Origin: Neoceratodus forsteri | Lineage: Eukaryota; Chordata; Ceratodontiformes; Ceratodontidae | Length of the DNA stretch: 64,000 nt | Direction: 5' to 3' | NCBI GenBank assembly: GCA_016271365.2 | Contig: CM028132.1 | Location: 1,182,947,001 to 1,183,011,000 of the forward strand | Shown here: in pieces, positions 33,183-45,290 of the stretch | Layout: every line of letters begins with the position of its first letter | How positions within the stretch are numbered: the stretch's first letter is position 1 | The notes under the pieces: model-generated | Databases searched by the model: none | What the model saw: the letters and a program-made list of their open reading frames with translations, nothing else | Told to the model about the DNA's origin: nothing | Translations under genes and position numbers: made by a program

Positions 33183-34704
33183 TGTAACCCCTAGGTGGCG
33201 CTATCCCAAGGACTACTACCTCTGCCTGCTTGGCTAGTAGCAGGTTAAGGGGCCTGAGTTCTGAAATGGGTGCCTCCACCCAGAGATCAGGGTTGGTAGT
33301 GGTCAAGCTAACCTGGGCACAGCCCTCTGGGACACTGTAACCCCCCCCTTCCCCTCTAGTGGCCTGAACACTGTACTATAATCACTTTCACCATAGCCCT
33401 GGTACACCACACAAGTATCCACACTGTTTGCACTTACCACCAGGGCTGGTTCCTCTGGCTCGACCCTGGGGACCCCCTGTAAAACAAGGTTATGCACAGC
33501 AAATAGCAACAGTACAGTACTTTGAGCACAAACTGGAACCACAGTCACATTACATGCAGAAGAAGTTAGATCTGATTTATTCAGGGGACTTGAACAAGGA
33601 AGGGGCAAAATCAGGTTAATTAACTTAAAGGTTATATCAATCAAGCAGTTATGCATGCGCGTTGAGTCCCCCCACACAGTCACACCTCTGGATTCCCAGG
33701 TGGAGAAGAGATGGGCTAGCCAGGACTGTTGCCCGGGGTTGCAACTGGTTGGGGCACTGTGATGGAAAACAACATGCACATTACACAATATTTGTAATCC
33801 GGAGCGAGAGGGCTCAGTACGTAAAGGAAACGAAACAACAAGACAATCAGATGACACACTCAGATTAAGCTGTTGTTGGAGGGAGCTACCCTGGTATTTA
33901 CTCATGATACCCAAGACTGGACACAGGCTGGATGGAAATCGAGACTTCAGGTGGTTGATCTGGAATGCCAGGAGAAGCAGGGCCCACACAAATCGCAGAG
34001 GTGTCGTTCCTGTTCAAGCGTGGAGCAGGGGGCTGATCCCCAGGCAGGTCTGTCGGTGACTTCTCTGTGCAGTGGGTAGTCTGGCTGGGCCAGTCTGGCA
34101 ATGCCCAGACTGCATGGAGACAAATTTGGATGCAGTCCATTTTGGGCTGGATGCAGCTTCCAGCAAGCAGAACACAGTTCACACAGTGGGGAACTAACTC
34201 ACAACCCACTAGCAGCTCATAGCACATTTACATGTATGGGAATTCTACTGTACCAGGCAAAGCATTCCCCGGTCACAATCGCAAAGTCTCTGCACACACC
34301 AGGAGCTTAGGGTAGCTGGAACTCCTGAAAGGCCAATCGCATTCAGCAAAATCTTCGGTCTTCTTCAGGTTGAGCCTGGCCCACTTCAGTAGCTTAATTT
34401 AGTCACACAAACTTGGATTTAGTCCAAAATAATTCTCTTCTCTCCCTCTTAGGAGCACCTGGCAGACATGCAAGCCAAAAACTCAGCCCTTTCACAGTTT
34501 TCCCATGCAAATCCACTCAGGATTGCTGCCCAAAATACCCCTGAGCTCTTCTAATTTCACTTATCAGCTCAGAACTAACTGAAAATTGCAAGCAGCCTGG
34601 GACTTAAACATAGACTTTGACGGCAGATAAGGACCACTTGGCCCACCCAGTCTGCCCATTTCCCTACCTACTGGATAAGCTGCAGATTCTAGTTAACCAA
34701 CAGC

Positions 34705-37552
34705 CTATTTCCTGCAACCCCCCACTATAATTGCCTTATGTCTGTCCCATGCATGTTTGAATTCCTCCACTGTTTTAGACCCCACAACCTCTCCAGGAAG
34801 GCGGTTCCATGCGTCCACCACTCTCTCCGTGAAAAATAATTTCCTCACATTACCCCTGAGCCGTCCCCCCTCTAACTTTAAATTGTGCCCCCTTGTTCTT
34901 ACACATCTCTTTTTCTGAAAGATGCTACCCTCCTGGACTTTGTTGATTCCCTTGAGGTACTTAAAAGTTTCTATCATGTCTCCCCTGTCCCTCCTTTCAT
35001 CAAGGGTATACATATTAAGCTCTCTCACTCTCTTCATATGGTTTCTGATGTAGACCCGCACCATTTTAGTTGCCCTCCTCTGGACTGCTTCCATCCTGTC
35101 TATGTCCTTGCATAGATGAGGTCTCCAAAACTGCCGCAGTACTCCAGATGGGGTCACCAACTGTCTGTATAGAGGATAACCACTTCCTTTTTCTACTTGT
35201 GATGCCCTCCCTATGCATCCCAGTATCCCCTGGCTTTCCTATTGACTTCTCACATTGCATACCATCTTTAGGTCATCTGATATGACTACACCCAGATCCC
35301 TTTCCATTATTGTTGTTGTTAGTACCTCCCTGCTATTGTGTACTCTTCTCCTGGATTTTTATTTCCCAGGTGCATTACTTTGCACTTCTTTGCATTGAAT
35401 CTAAGTTGCCATATGTCTGACCATTCCTCCAACCTTGCCAAGTCCCTTCTCATCCTTTCTACCCACCCTTGTGTATCAACTCTGTTGCAGATCTTTGTGT
35501 CATCCATAAAGGGCATACCTTTCCTTCAGACTCTCTGCAATGTCACCTATAAAGGCGTTAAAGAGGACTGGACCCAGTACTGAGCCCTGAGGTACTCCAC
35601 TAGTAACCCCTTTCTTCAGAATGTGTTCCATTCACTATTACCTTCTGTGTCCTGTTGTGCAGCCAGTTTTCACAGGCTACCACCCTGGGACCCACTCCCA
35701 GGCTGGCTAACTTGATTATTAATCTTTGTGTGAGACTGTGTCAAATGCCTTGCTAAAGTCTAGGTAGGCCATATCCACAGCCCTCCCTGGTCTATTACTT
35801 TGGTCACCCAGTCAAAGAAATCGATTAGATTTGTCTGACATGACCTTCCTGCTGTGAATCCATGCTGCTTTGGGTCCAGTGCCCGCTGGCCTCTAGGTAC
35901 TCAACAATTCTTTCTTTCAGAAGTGATTCCATCATTTCCCCACCACTGAGGTCAAACTGACAGGTCTGTGGTTTTCTGCTTCTGCCTTGCTCCCACTTTT
36001 GTGAAGGGAATCACATCTGCCCTCCTCCAGTCCTCAGGTACCACCCCATCCTCCCATGATTTGTTAAAAGTGTGGTTAGTGGTGTCACTAGGTCCTCCTT
36101 AGCTCTTTTAGGATTCTAGGGTGAATCCGTCAGGCCCCATTGCTTTGTCCACCTTGAGTTTTAGAAGTTCTTTCAGTACTCTTTCTTCTTTAAATGGACT
36201 GGTATCAACCCACTATCCAGAGTGCTTCTACTGTTTGGTTTAGGTAACTCCTCCTCTTCTTCTTCTTTTGTGAATACTGAGCAAAAGTATTCATTCATTA
36301 TCTCTGCCTTTTCACTGTCTCCCTCTGCCCACCTCCCCTCTCCTTTATTAATCTTCCCTATCCCTCCCTTAACCTTTCTGTGTTCCCTAATGTACCTATA
36401 AAAGGATTTTCCCCCCTTCTTAACTGAGTTGGCTATCCTTTCCTCGGTTTGGGCCTTTGCTTTTCTGACTGCCTTCCCCACTTCTTTCTGCTTTAATTGA
36501 TGCAGTTCCCTGTTGTGCTCTGTCTGTGATTCCTTATACTTTTTGAATGCAGCCTTGTTCTCCTTAACCTTCCCTGACACTTCTTTTGAGAGCCATAGTG
36601 TTTTTTTATTCCACTTTTTCTTTATTTGTTTCACACAAAGGCTTGTTGCCTCCATGATGGCAGTTTTGATTTTTCTCCATTGTTCTTTCACCCCTCCTTT
36701 CTGGCCATTTGCTAATGCATTCCTCAGGTATTCACCCATTTTGCCAGAGTCATCGCTTCTAAAGTCCAGTATCCTTGTATTTGTATGGCTTGTCTCCATG
36801 GTTGTGTTTATTGTGAAGCACACTGTGCAGTGGTCGCTTGTTCCCAGGTGTCTACTGACTTCTAAGTTTGTGATCCTCTCTCATTTGAGAGTACCAGGTC
36901 TAATATTGCTCCCTCCCAGTGGGTTCCACCACTAGCTGTCTAAGGCATGCTCCTGTAGGGCATCGAGAATGACCCTGCTCTTGGATGTGGCTGCAGTCCA
37001 TGTTGCCCAGTTAACATCGCATATTGGTCCCCATCAACAGTATCTCCCTTTTCAGCCATTTGAGAATGCCCTCTATCATTTCTTGTCCATTTCTCCCCTT
37101 GAGGCGGGGTCTGTATACAACCCTGTGCAGATTGTGATGCCATTCCCTGTCTCCAGTGTGACCCAGAGTTCCTCTTGTCCTCCCCTTTACCTTTTAGTTC
37201 TGTTACTTTGATCCCTTCCCTTATGTAGAAGCTATTCCACCTCCTCTTTACCCTCCCTGTCCCTTCTGTAGATTGTGTACCCTGGTATGTTGACATCCCA
37301 GTCATGGTTCTCCATGTACCATGTTTCTGTGACTGCCACAATATCCAAGCTGCCCACTTTCATCAGGGCTACTAGCTCTGGAAGCTTGTTTCCCAGACTA
37401 CGGGCATTGGTACTCATTGCCCTCCATTTAATGTTGGCTTTATCCTTTTTTACCCCATCCCTGCTGTTATTGCCCCTGTCCATTTTTCCATTTACTCCTG
37501 TCCTGCCCTCTGTCAAGCTCCGTACTTCAGTGTTTACCCTACTACCTGCCAT
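34705..37552 (-). pseudogene. CR1 ORF2: endonuclease and reverse transcriptase
   Basis: The endonuclease begins STNARSLGNKLPELVALM and TETWYMENHDWDV (37450-37300). It is frame-broken after 37270. The linker at 36823-36173 is rich in Lys and Glu and ends FCSVFTKEEE. RT text is scattered through 36100-35500. The catalytic box reads FMDDTKICNRVD, so the two Asp residues remain but the usual Ala is replaced by Met. The C-terminus at 35160-34705 has ERVRELNMYTLDERR and TERVVDAWNRLPGEV. Many frameshifts and stops make it inactive. Confidence 0.85.
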
Positions 37553-37608
37553 GCTTTGTGGGGGGCGGCTTGAACTTTCCTGTTTCCTATCAGCACCTCC
37601 CCCCTTGG

Positions 37609-38550
37609 CTAGTTTAAAAGCTTGCCAAGGAAGCCTTTAAACCTGTCACCTAGGAGCGTGTTTCCCTTCCTGGACAGATGCAGACCATTATGCCAGTATA
37701 GACCTTCATCTCTCCAGGTGGACCCCCAGTCCCCAATGAAGCCAAAGCCCTGTGCTGTGCACCAGTTTTGCAACCATTCATTAAACCGCATGGTGTGCAG
37801 TACCCTAGCCTCACCCTGCCATGGACTGGCAGCACCTCTGAGAAGGTTACCGTGCTTGCTACCTGTCTGAGGCCCCTCCCCAACTCCACAAATTCATCCT
37901 GCACTGCACTGATCGCATGCCTAGCTAGGCCATTTGTCCCGAGGTGGACAATGCTATCTAGTTTCCTCTCCTGTGATGCTGCTTCTGCAATCCTGAGGAT
38001 TCGCTTCCTGTCCCTCCAAGCCATGGCACCAGGCAGGCACCTTACTTCCCTCTCCTCTCCCTTCCCCAGGTCTACACCCCTAACAACTGAGTCCCCTATC
38101 ATAAGCTGTTTCTTTCCCTTGTGTTGTCCCTTGCCACTCTTTTGTGGGTCTCCTTGTGGCTGTCCCCAGCATTCTTGGTCTCCAGTGAGGTGTCATCATA
38201 GAGGAACCTTGATTTGCCAGACTGACATATGATTTGTGTAGAGGTGCAACTCGGGGGCTACGCCTCTGTTCCACCACCCTCACCCTCCCAGAACCTACTG
38301 TGGTCCATCTGCTCTTCACACATGGCAACCTCTGAGGCAGTGGTTGTGGGACTGGTGCTCTTTGGGTGGGGGAGTCCTCCTTAGTCCTTGCCAGTTCAGC
38401 CTGGAGGTGGGCAGCCTCCTCCCTCAGAGCTGACAGTTGCCTGCAAATAGGGCAGCAACGCAGGTTCCAGAATGTTTCCTGGAAAATTGCTGCCCCACAG
38501 CCAATGCATTGCACCACTCCCCGCATGTCCCTCTTCCTTATAATATACAA
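37609..38550 (-). pseudogene. CR1 ORF1 with zinc-knuckle-like and SGNH esterase-like domains
   Basis: The N-terminal part (38550-38380) has paired cysteines (CIGCGAA, CCPICRQL) and then a helical, coiled-coil-like run LSALREEAAHLQAELART. After a frame change an SGNH-hydrolase pattern follows: MIGDSVVRGVDLG (block I GDS, near 38100), HLGTNGL (block III, normally GTND) and NGLHLSRKGNTLLG (block V, normally DxxH). CR1 ORF1 proteins of this type bind RNA and carry esterase-like domains whose role is unclear. The block V Asp reads Asn here. Frameshifts near 38080 and 37800 break the frame. Confidence 0.75.
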
Positions 38551-38944
38551 TGAGTAATATACAATTTTTTTTTTTTTTTTGGGTGTGTGTATACTTACGC
38601 TTTATGCACTGTGCTGGGTAATTAAGAATATGACAGTTCTGCTCCAAGACCTGTTGAGGAAGTGATGTCAGAACCCCCAAGATCCAAAAGGTTTGGTTGG
38701 CTGATTTGGGTGTCAGTCAAAGCAAGAACTCCCCCTTCAATTGCAAAAAAGGCGCAAAAAGTTCAAAACTACAATTCCTACAGATTTTGACTTCAGACAG
38801 CTCCTGTAGTCCGGCTACGTTTTCGGTCCCACCAGAACTGATTGGTCAAATTTGCAGTCCAGGACCAAGATAGTAGGGACAAAACAAAACAGTCCTTGCT
38901 ACAAAGAAAGCAGGTTAGACAAACTACATTATCATTATCACTCT

Positions 38945-39492
38945 GGCCGGCCCGGTGGCGCTGAGGGTTGAGGTGCTAGACGCCACACCTCGCGCTGCGC
39001 CCGGCCAATTCAGGAATGGACTCGGGTGGCGGGATCGGCGGGGAGAGGATCGAGCATCCCACGGATGCTCTCCTCCCCAGGGTTGGGTTACCAAGAGCGC
39101 ATTGCGCTCTGCATTCCTTCCATAGCCGGTGGAAGCACCGGCAGAGGGAAGGGGTGGAGGCGGCTTCGCCTGTCGGAGCCGGGGAGGGGGGACGTCTCGG
39201 CGCATGAGGGTCTGCGTGCGTAAGCACGCTACCACTCGGGGACGTACGTCCCTAGCGCAAGGCATCCTGGGGGAGTGGGGACGTCAGGGGAGAAAACCGG
39301 AAATACCCTCCGGCAGCCCTAGATGAAGTCCGCCCTAAGTCCACCCGGACCACCTACAGGACAGACCCCAATGTGCGAGGAGAGGAGGATGGGCACTCTA
39401 GGGGCAGATCCCTAAGGTAGGTACTGGGGGACATGAGCGGACGGAAGGAGGGGGCACCGGAGGTAGTAAGGAGGGATAAAGGTGAAAAAAAA
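38945..39492 (+). mobile_element. tRNA-headed SINE with 14-bp TSD
   Basis: A 548-bp insertion flanked by atcattatcactct at 38931-38944 and 39493-39506. The head ggcccggtggcgctgaggg resembles a tRNA box A region. The core at 39052-39070 is a perfect hairpin, gagcatcc and ggatgctc around cac. The tail is gataaaggtg plus A9. The body is GC-rich with many CpG sites, so it looks relatively young. It interrupts LTR copy 2; removing it restores the match to the other LTR. Confidence 0.85.
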
Positions 39493-40834
39493 ATCATTAT
39501 CACTCTAAATGATTTTCAGCAAATAGTTACATCTTTCAACAGAGCTCCCTCTCAGATTACTTAGGCTGCAATCAGGCAGCTCTTAAAGAGACAGTACACA
39601 GAGGCTATACAGGCTCTGGTAATCACATTTAAACTGCTGAAACACAGGACACCAGCCTGGCAGTGAGCATTTAGGCAAGTTCAAGGAAGACTTTTTGGGA
39701 ACCCCCATTTGTAGGGGGTTACACTTACATCATGTATTTTTTTTTTTGTATAATCTGTTTATTAAATTTTCTTATAAAAAACAGAGAAACAGACAGGGAG
39801 CAAGATATTATCCGCACAATATGGTTATATACAGTGCTATTGATACACACAACTTAGGATTCATTATTCATCACACATTCCTTTGTACTTGACCTCCCCT
39901 TGGCTACCATATAAGAGCTAACTCCCCCAAATAAATAGCCCTCTCATTTAGAAATCTGTGTCAGATCAAAAGTCCAGAAAGACCTGTTTGTCCCAGCACG
40001 GCATCTATACTAAAAAGGCATTATTGAAATAATGAGCCTGGAGGGAGAAAACTCTGATCCTTTTTATTGTGTAGTATCAGTTTGTGCCTGGTATATCTAT
40101 GCGACTCACTTTAGCTAAGTCTTCCCCCCCACCTTATGGACTGAAAGAAAAAGCATAGTCCTGGCAGTACATGTTTCGTAATGTTCAATCCCGAGGGAGA
40201 TTAAATCTTATACAGTGCCCAGGGTGCACATCTTGTAAGTTGCCTCCATCAAGATATGATGAAAATCAGGATGCGGATGAGATAGGACAAGATTATCATA
40301 ACCAGGAAATAGCCCCCCTAAAATGGGGCAAGAGAGTAAAGCTAGGAAAGAAGAAAGGAGTAACACTGAGAATCAAACAGGAGAAGAACTAACAAAAAAA
40401 AAAAAGAAAAAAATAGATTAGCTTTCCACTCAGCTTAAATGAATTTAAAGAAGGATCCCCATATTGGGGCTGGTGATGTTCTCTTCCATTACATACATCT
40501 GTGTACAATTCTCACACATCGACATTACCCTCCTGTCCCACCATGAGACCCATGGGGAAACCACGGCATTTTAATAAAGGAGAAATTCCCCCCCAACTTC
40601 CAGGCCTCTTAACCAATCCCAGAACTGTTAAAAGCATGGATTCCATTGGGGTCAGGGATGCTAGAAATTACACCCAGTCATTCTGAAATCTCTCTTCCTT
40701 ACCCTTTAGAGCATAAGTAAGTCGATCTAGAGCTAACGTAGAGAGTAGGATTGTGCGTCACATACCATTGGAAGGGGTCACATTAGATACCCAAGCGTTC
40801 AGAATTATCTGGCGAGCAGTTGCCAGAACCACCC

Positions 40835-43800
40835 TCACCCATCTGGGATACAGGCTTCATTCCCCACACTGGTCCACCTCAATACCCATGAGCAGTGAGA
40901 TGGGTGAGAAAGCAACCTCCCGTCCCCAACTTCTTGAGATTTCCCCCTGGATCTCTTTCCAGTACCTCTGCAGTGTTGGGCATTGCCAGAAACAGTGCTG
41001 ATGGGTTCCCATCGCCACCCCACATCTCCCACATTTACCCGTGATCCCAGGGTGAAACTTGTGGACTATAACAGGAGGGTGGAACAGGCGCTGTAGGAAT
41101 TTGTACTGGGACTCTGAACTTGTTGCATATAAGTAGCCCCATATGGGAAGTTGTCAGGGTATTCCAGTTTTCATCCGAAATCGACACCCCCAGATCTTTC
41201 TCCCATTGCAGTCTGGTATTCCCAGTCTGACCCCTCACATATTGCCTATCGAGCCTAGCCACTCTTACCTATTAAACCCTTCTCTCGGACCTTTGCTCCA
41301 AGCACTATTTGTTCCACCGATGCTAGGGCCGCTACATCCCTCGGATTCCTTTGCAACTTATATGAGTAATTTTGTATCTGCATATATCTGAATAGGTGTG
41401 ACTTGGGGATCCCAATCAGCCCGCTGACCTCCTTAAAAGTCATTAGTCCCGTATTATTACATAGGTCCCCTACACAGCTTACCCCACCCATTTCCCATGC
41501 TGCAAAGCCCCGATCATCCAGTCCTGGTAGGAACTCAGGGTTCCCAGACACTGGCACTAGGAGGGTGTGGTCCTCCAGAACCCCCTGTCTCTTTCGGGTC
41601 TCCACCCATGCCCTCAGTACCGACTGTACCAGCGGGTTAGGGGCAGCTAACTGGGCATACGCCTTGGGTCCCCTTTGTCACAGGTACGCAGTTAACCTAC
41701 CTGGGCATCCGGCCCCCCCCATTCCCATCCAGGAGGCAGCATCATCCTGATTTACCGAGTTATGAATGTATCTATGCTGCATAGCTAGATAATACCCCTC
41801 AATATCCGAAAACTCAAGTCCTCCCCTTTCTTTTGTTGCTTTAAGCCTGCTTAATTTCATCCTGGATGTCTTACCCTTCCAAATGAAATCAGCAAATCTC
41901 TTTTCTAATTTAGAAATGTCTTTAGATGTGGGGCACATCCAGCCTGGTGGCGCTGAGGGTTGAGGCGCTGGACGCACACCTCGTACTACACGGTGACCGG
42001 GTTGAGGAGCAGACTCGGGTCGATGGGGTTGGCGAGAGGAAGAAGGATTGAGCACCTAACGGCTGCTCCTTCTCTGGGGAGGGACGTACTCTCTGCTGCG
42101 ATACCACCACCTGTTGGGGAACCTCAGGTGGTTGGTGCAGCTGGGGAAACGCTCTGAGGTGAAGCGTTGGCAGAGGGACCGGCTTCGAAGTGTGTCTCTA
42201 CGCATGCTGGCAGCCTTGTCCTCATTGCATGCCAATGTTGGGGATCCACAAAGAACATCGGAAAAATACCCTGCCTTGATCTAGGAGACTAGCCTCAGCA
42301 TTGGTTCCGAGGCAGCACCCAAGAAGCAGACTCCGCTGTGCGCGCTCCCAACAATGCTCAGGGGGAGATGTGGGGGATCTCCGGCGCCCTGTCCGGAGGG
42401 TAATCCGAGGCCCTGAAGGTACAAGGGTAGCGTTAACACTCTAGGGGCAGACTCCTTGTGGCTGCAGATTGGGATCTATGAGGGGAGCTCTGAGAGAGGG
42501 ATCAGGGGCAGCAGTAGGAGGATAAAAAGAAATAGTAAAAAAAAAAATAGTGGGGCACATTGGTACCATCTACATAAGATATAGCAGACAGGGCAACACA
42601 TTCATCTTTATTAGGTTGATACGACCCAGCCATAAGATTGGGAGCGCTCTCCATCTGACCAACTCAGCCAATACAGTTTTAAAGATGGGTGTATAATTAA
42701 GATTGTACAGCTTTGATGACGAATTACTCACTTTTATTCCCAGGTATGTGAAGCTCCCCCTCACCTTTTTAAGGCCCAATGCATGCTCCGGGAGACCCTC
42801 TATCTCCTTCCCCAGGGGCATTATTTCTGATTTTGACAAGTTTAACTCATAACCTGAGAAGACCTTCAATTCTTCAAGTTACTTGTAAAATGTGCGAAAT
42901 TGAGCTTCCTGGTCACGAGGTGGACAGAAGGAGGTAATCTGCATATAGGGCCAACTTGGTCTGTCCACCTTCTTCCGATGGTATCTTATGTATGTCTCCA
43001 GAGGTCCATATCCTAATCGCTAGAGGTTCAATGGCTAGGGCAAACAGGAGCGGGGATAGGGGACACCCTTGTCTGGTACACCTAAATAATTCAAATTCCT
43101 CCGATGCCATGCCATTAATCAAGACCGTGCCTAGGGCTTGTAGTACAGCATCTGTACCAGCTCCACAAACTCATCCCCAAGCCCAAACCTGCGCAATACT
43201 TCAAATAGGTAGTCCCATTCAATCCTATCAAAGACTTTTCTGTGTCCATTGTTAGCACACAGGCCTTGTTTGGATTGCTTGTCCCCCACCAGATAACATT
43301 CAGCGACTTTCCCATGTTGTGGTACGATAGCCTCCCCTTGATGAACCCTGTCTGGTCTGGGTGAATTATTTCTGGGAGGCTTCGTTCTAACCTCAGAGTC
43401 AGTACCTTTGTTACTATTTTACAGTCGCAGTTGAGCAGGGAGATGGGTCTATGCGATACACAGTCTGTAGTGTCCTTTCCAGCTTTCTGTATCAGGGTGA
43501 TATTGGCCTTCAAACTCATTCTGGGGGAACCCCCCCAGCCTCCTGCATGAGCTCTACCAGCACCCCCACCACCTCCCCCCTTAGTGTCTTATAAAATTCC
43601 ACCCCAAAACCATCAGGGCCTGCAGCTTTGTCTGCTTGTAGGCTACCAATAGCCTTGACTATTTCATCTTCAGAAATCGTGGCTCCCAACCTTTCCTTCA
43701 GGGTGTTGTGTATCATAGGGATCTTTATCTTGTCTAAGAAGCTTTTAGCCAGCCTCTGTGTGCCCTTGCTTTCTGCCTGGGTTAGGGTCTGGTAAAAATC

Positions 43801-45112
43801 TTTAAAACAAGCCCCTATACCCTGATCCTCCTTTATTATCTTTCCTTGCTGGTTTTTAATAGCTGTGATCTTACATGGAGCTTTACCCCCCTTCATTAGT
43901 CTGACCAGAAACGGACCCGGCTTATTGCTCCATTCATATATTTTCTGCCTTGCATACCACAATTTAGCTCTCACTTCCCCTGTGAGACATGCATTTAGGG
44001 TCTCCCGGGCAGCCTGCAATTGCCTTTTTCCTCCTCACCCCTACCCTGGAGTACACTTACCTCTAACTCCCTCACTGCCTGCTCTAAGGTATCCACTTTT
44101 TGTTTCCGCTCTCTCCTGATTTTCTCAGTATAACTTATAATGGCCCCCCGCATATATGCTTTCCCTGCCCTTCATAGAGTAGTCGGGCTCTCTACCGTAC
44201 CCTTGTTAAATTGAAGATAATTTCCCCATTGTTCTTTCAGAAACTACTTGAATTCTTCCTTTGCTGATAAATATGTTGGAAATCTCCATGTCCCTGTATG
44301 GGAATCTCGATCTCTCCATCTAATCCGCAGTCCTACCATGCCTTGGTCCGACACCACTATTGGACCATGGGAGACATCCACTACTTTATTATAGAGGGAG
44401 CTGGCCAGGTAGATGTAGTCTAATCTGGACCATGAGTCATGTGGAATGGAATGGAATGTGTACTCCCGTGCTCCCAGATATGCTTGCCTTCAGCTATCCA
44501 CTAACTCTTAAATCCAATAAACTCCCCACCCACGCCTTAGTGGCTCGATTGATCCTCTGCCCCCTACCCAAGTAGTCCAATTCCTGGTCCATGATGTGGT
44601 TAAAGTCCCCCCCCCCCATCACCAAGCCAGGAAACTGCTCCTTGTGAAGGACATCCAGGACCCCTTGGTAGAAGCTAGGCTCGAACACCGAAGGGGCTTA
44701 GACACTTGCTAGTATGAATTGCCTATTCCCTAGAGTACCAACCACAAAAACATATCTACCCCCCTTGACATCCTTCACAACCCATGTGACCTGAAAGGGG
44801 CAATGCTTGTGGAGTAACACTGCTACCCCCCCTCTTGTGGGAGGAGTAGGAGGCTGCATACCATGCTCCTACCCAACCTCCAATCAGTTTGTTATGCTTC
44901 CTGGGAGTAAGATGAGTCTCCTGCAGCATTGCCACCATTGCACCCTTCTTTTTCATCGCCGCCAGTATTTTTGATCTTTTTATTGGGGAGGAGATCCCAT
45001 TAACATTCCAGGAGACCACTAAATCAGCCTTGTGACGAGTCTTTATGCCCACTTGTCTGTCTCGGGAGGACTGTGCTTCCTGCCAGTAGTTCCATACCCT
45101 GACCAACCCCAC
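40835..45112 (-). pseudogene. L1 ORF2: endonuclease, reverse transcriptase, C-terminal domain
   Basis: The endonuclease begins VVSWNVNGISSPIKRS and VAMLQETHLTP (45020-44900) and continues GGGDFNHIMDQELD (near 44610). RT follows: SLQADKAAGPDGFGVEFYK (43630), [34 protein letters not shown] and [11 protein letters not shown] (43480-43230). Next come [19 protein letters not shown] and the catalytic box LYADYLLLS near 42945, where the second Asp of YADD is Tyr. The thumb (SGYELNLSKSEIMPL), then FADFIWKG and GNPEFLPGLDDRGFAAWE, lead to a C-terminal Cys-rich text (near 41030-40980). Multiple frameshifts and the D-to-Y change make it dead. Confidence 0.9.
41939..42549 (+). mobile_element. tRNA-headed SINE with 11-bp TSD
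   Basis: A 611-bp insertion flanked by gtggggcacat at 41928-41938 and 42550-42560. The head ctggtggcgctgagggttga and the core gattgagcacctaacggctg match the SINE at 38945. The tail is gataaaaagaaatagt plus A10. It splits the L1 ORF2 thumb region. It is more diverged from the 38945 copy in the body than in the head and core. Confidence 0.85.
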
Positions 45113-45136
45113 ACCTAGCAGCCCCTCTAGATCCTA

Positions 45137-45290
45137 CTAACAACATAGAAACATAGAAACATAGAAACATAGAAACATAGAAACATAGAAGTTGACGGCA
45201 GATAAGGACCGCAAGGCCCATCCAGTCTGCCCATAACAGCATTACAGAGTGGAAAAGAACACAAAAGAAAAACAACCTTCAACATCAGCA
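45137..45290 (-). mobile_element. CR1 3' end inserted in the L1
   Basis: Six copies of acatagaa are followed by gttgacggcagataagg and cccatccagtctgccc. This is the CR1 3' terminus on the minus strand with its characteristic terminal octamer repeats. The CR1 part is only about 100 bp, an extreme 5' truncation. The upstream boundary is uncertain. Confidence 0.8.

Larger units (their letters stand above)
34606..38575 (-). mobile_element. Nearly full-length CR1 LINE
   Basis: Minus-strand CR1 with ORF1 at the high-coordinate end, then endonuclease, RT, C-terminus and the CR1 3' terminus at about 34606-34670. It is close to the plus-strand CR1 at 12469-13475. It lies wholly within the LTR. The exact 5' end near an A-run at 38562-38578 is uncertain. 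Confidence 0.85.
33183..39723 (-). mobile_element. LTR, second copy, split by CR1 and a SINE
   Basis: The minus-strand LTR starts at 39723 (TGTAACCCCC) and ends at 33183 (GGGGTTACA). Its own sequence occupies 39723-39507, 38944 to about 38576, and about 34605-33183. The rest is a CR1 and a SINE. It aligns with 4530-6153, including the region around AATAAA (near 33578 on the minus strand) and the 3' segment tgtcccagagggctgtg. The two copies differ considerably in the middle, so the insertions in this family are not recent. No convincing target duplication remains (ctta versus cgta). The internal region is missing. Confidence 0.7.

Noticed and set aside
33303..33989. Long 228-codon minus-strand open frame
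   Set aside because: It lies in the LTR copy at 33183-39723, lacks family motifs, and is not open in the homologous LTR at 4530-6153.
38945..39020. Possible tRNA genes at this and other box A/B sites (27100, 29540, 32585, 55030)
   Set aside because: None folds as a complete cloverleaf by eye, and each continues into a SINE body or A-tail.
45143..45190. Independent microsatellite (acatagaa)n
   Set aside because: It is the characteristic terminal repeat of the adjoining CR1 3' end, not a separate locus.
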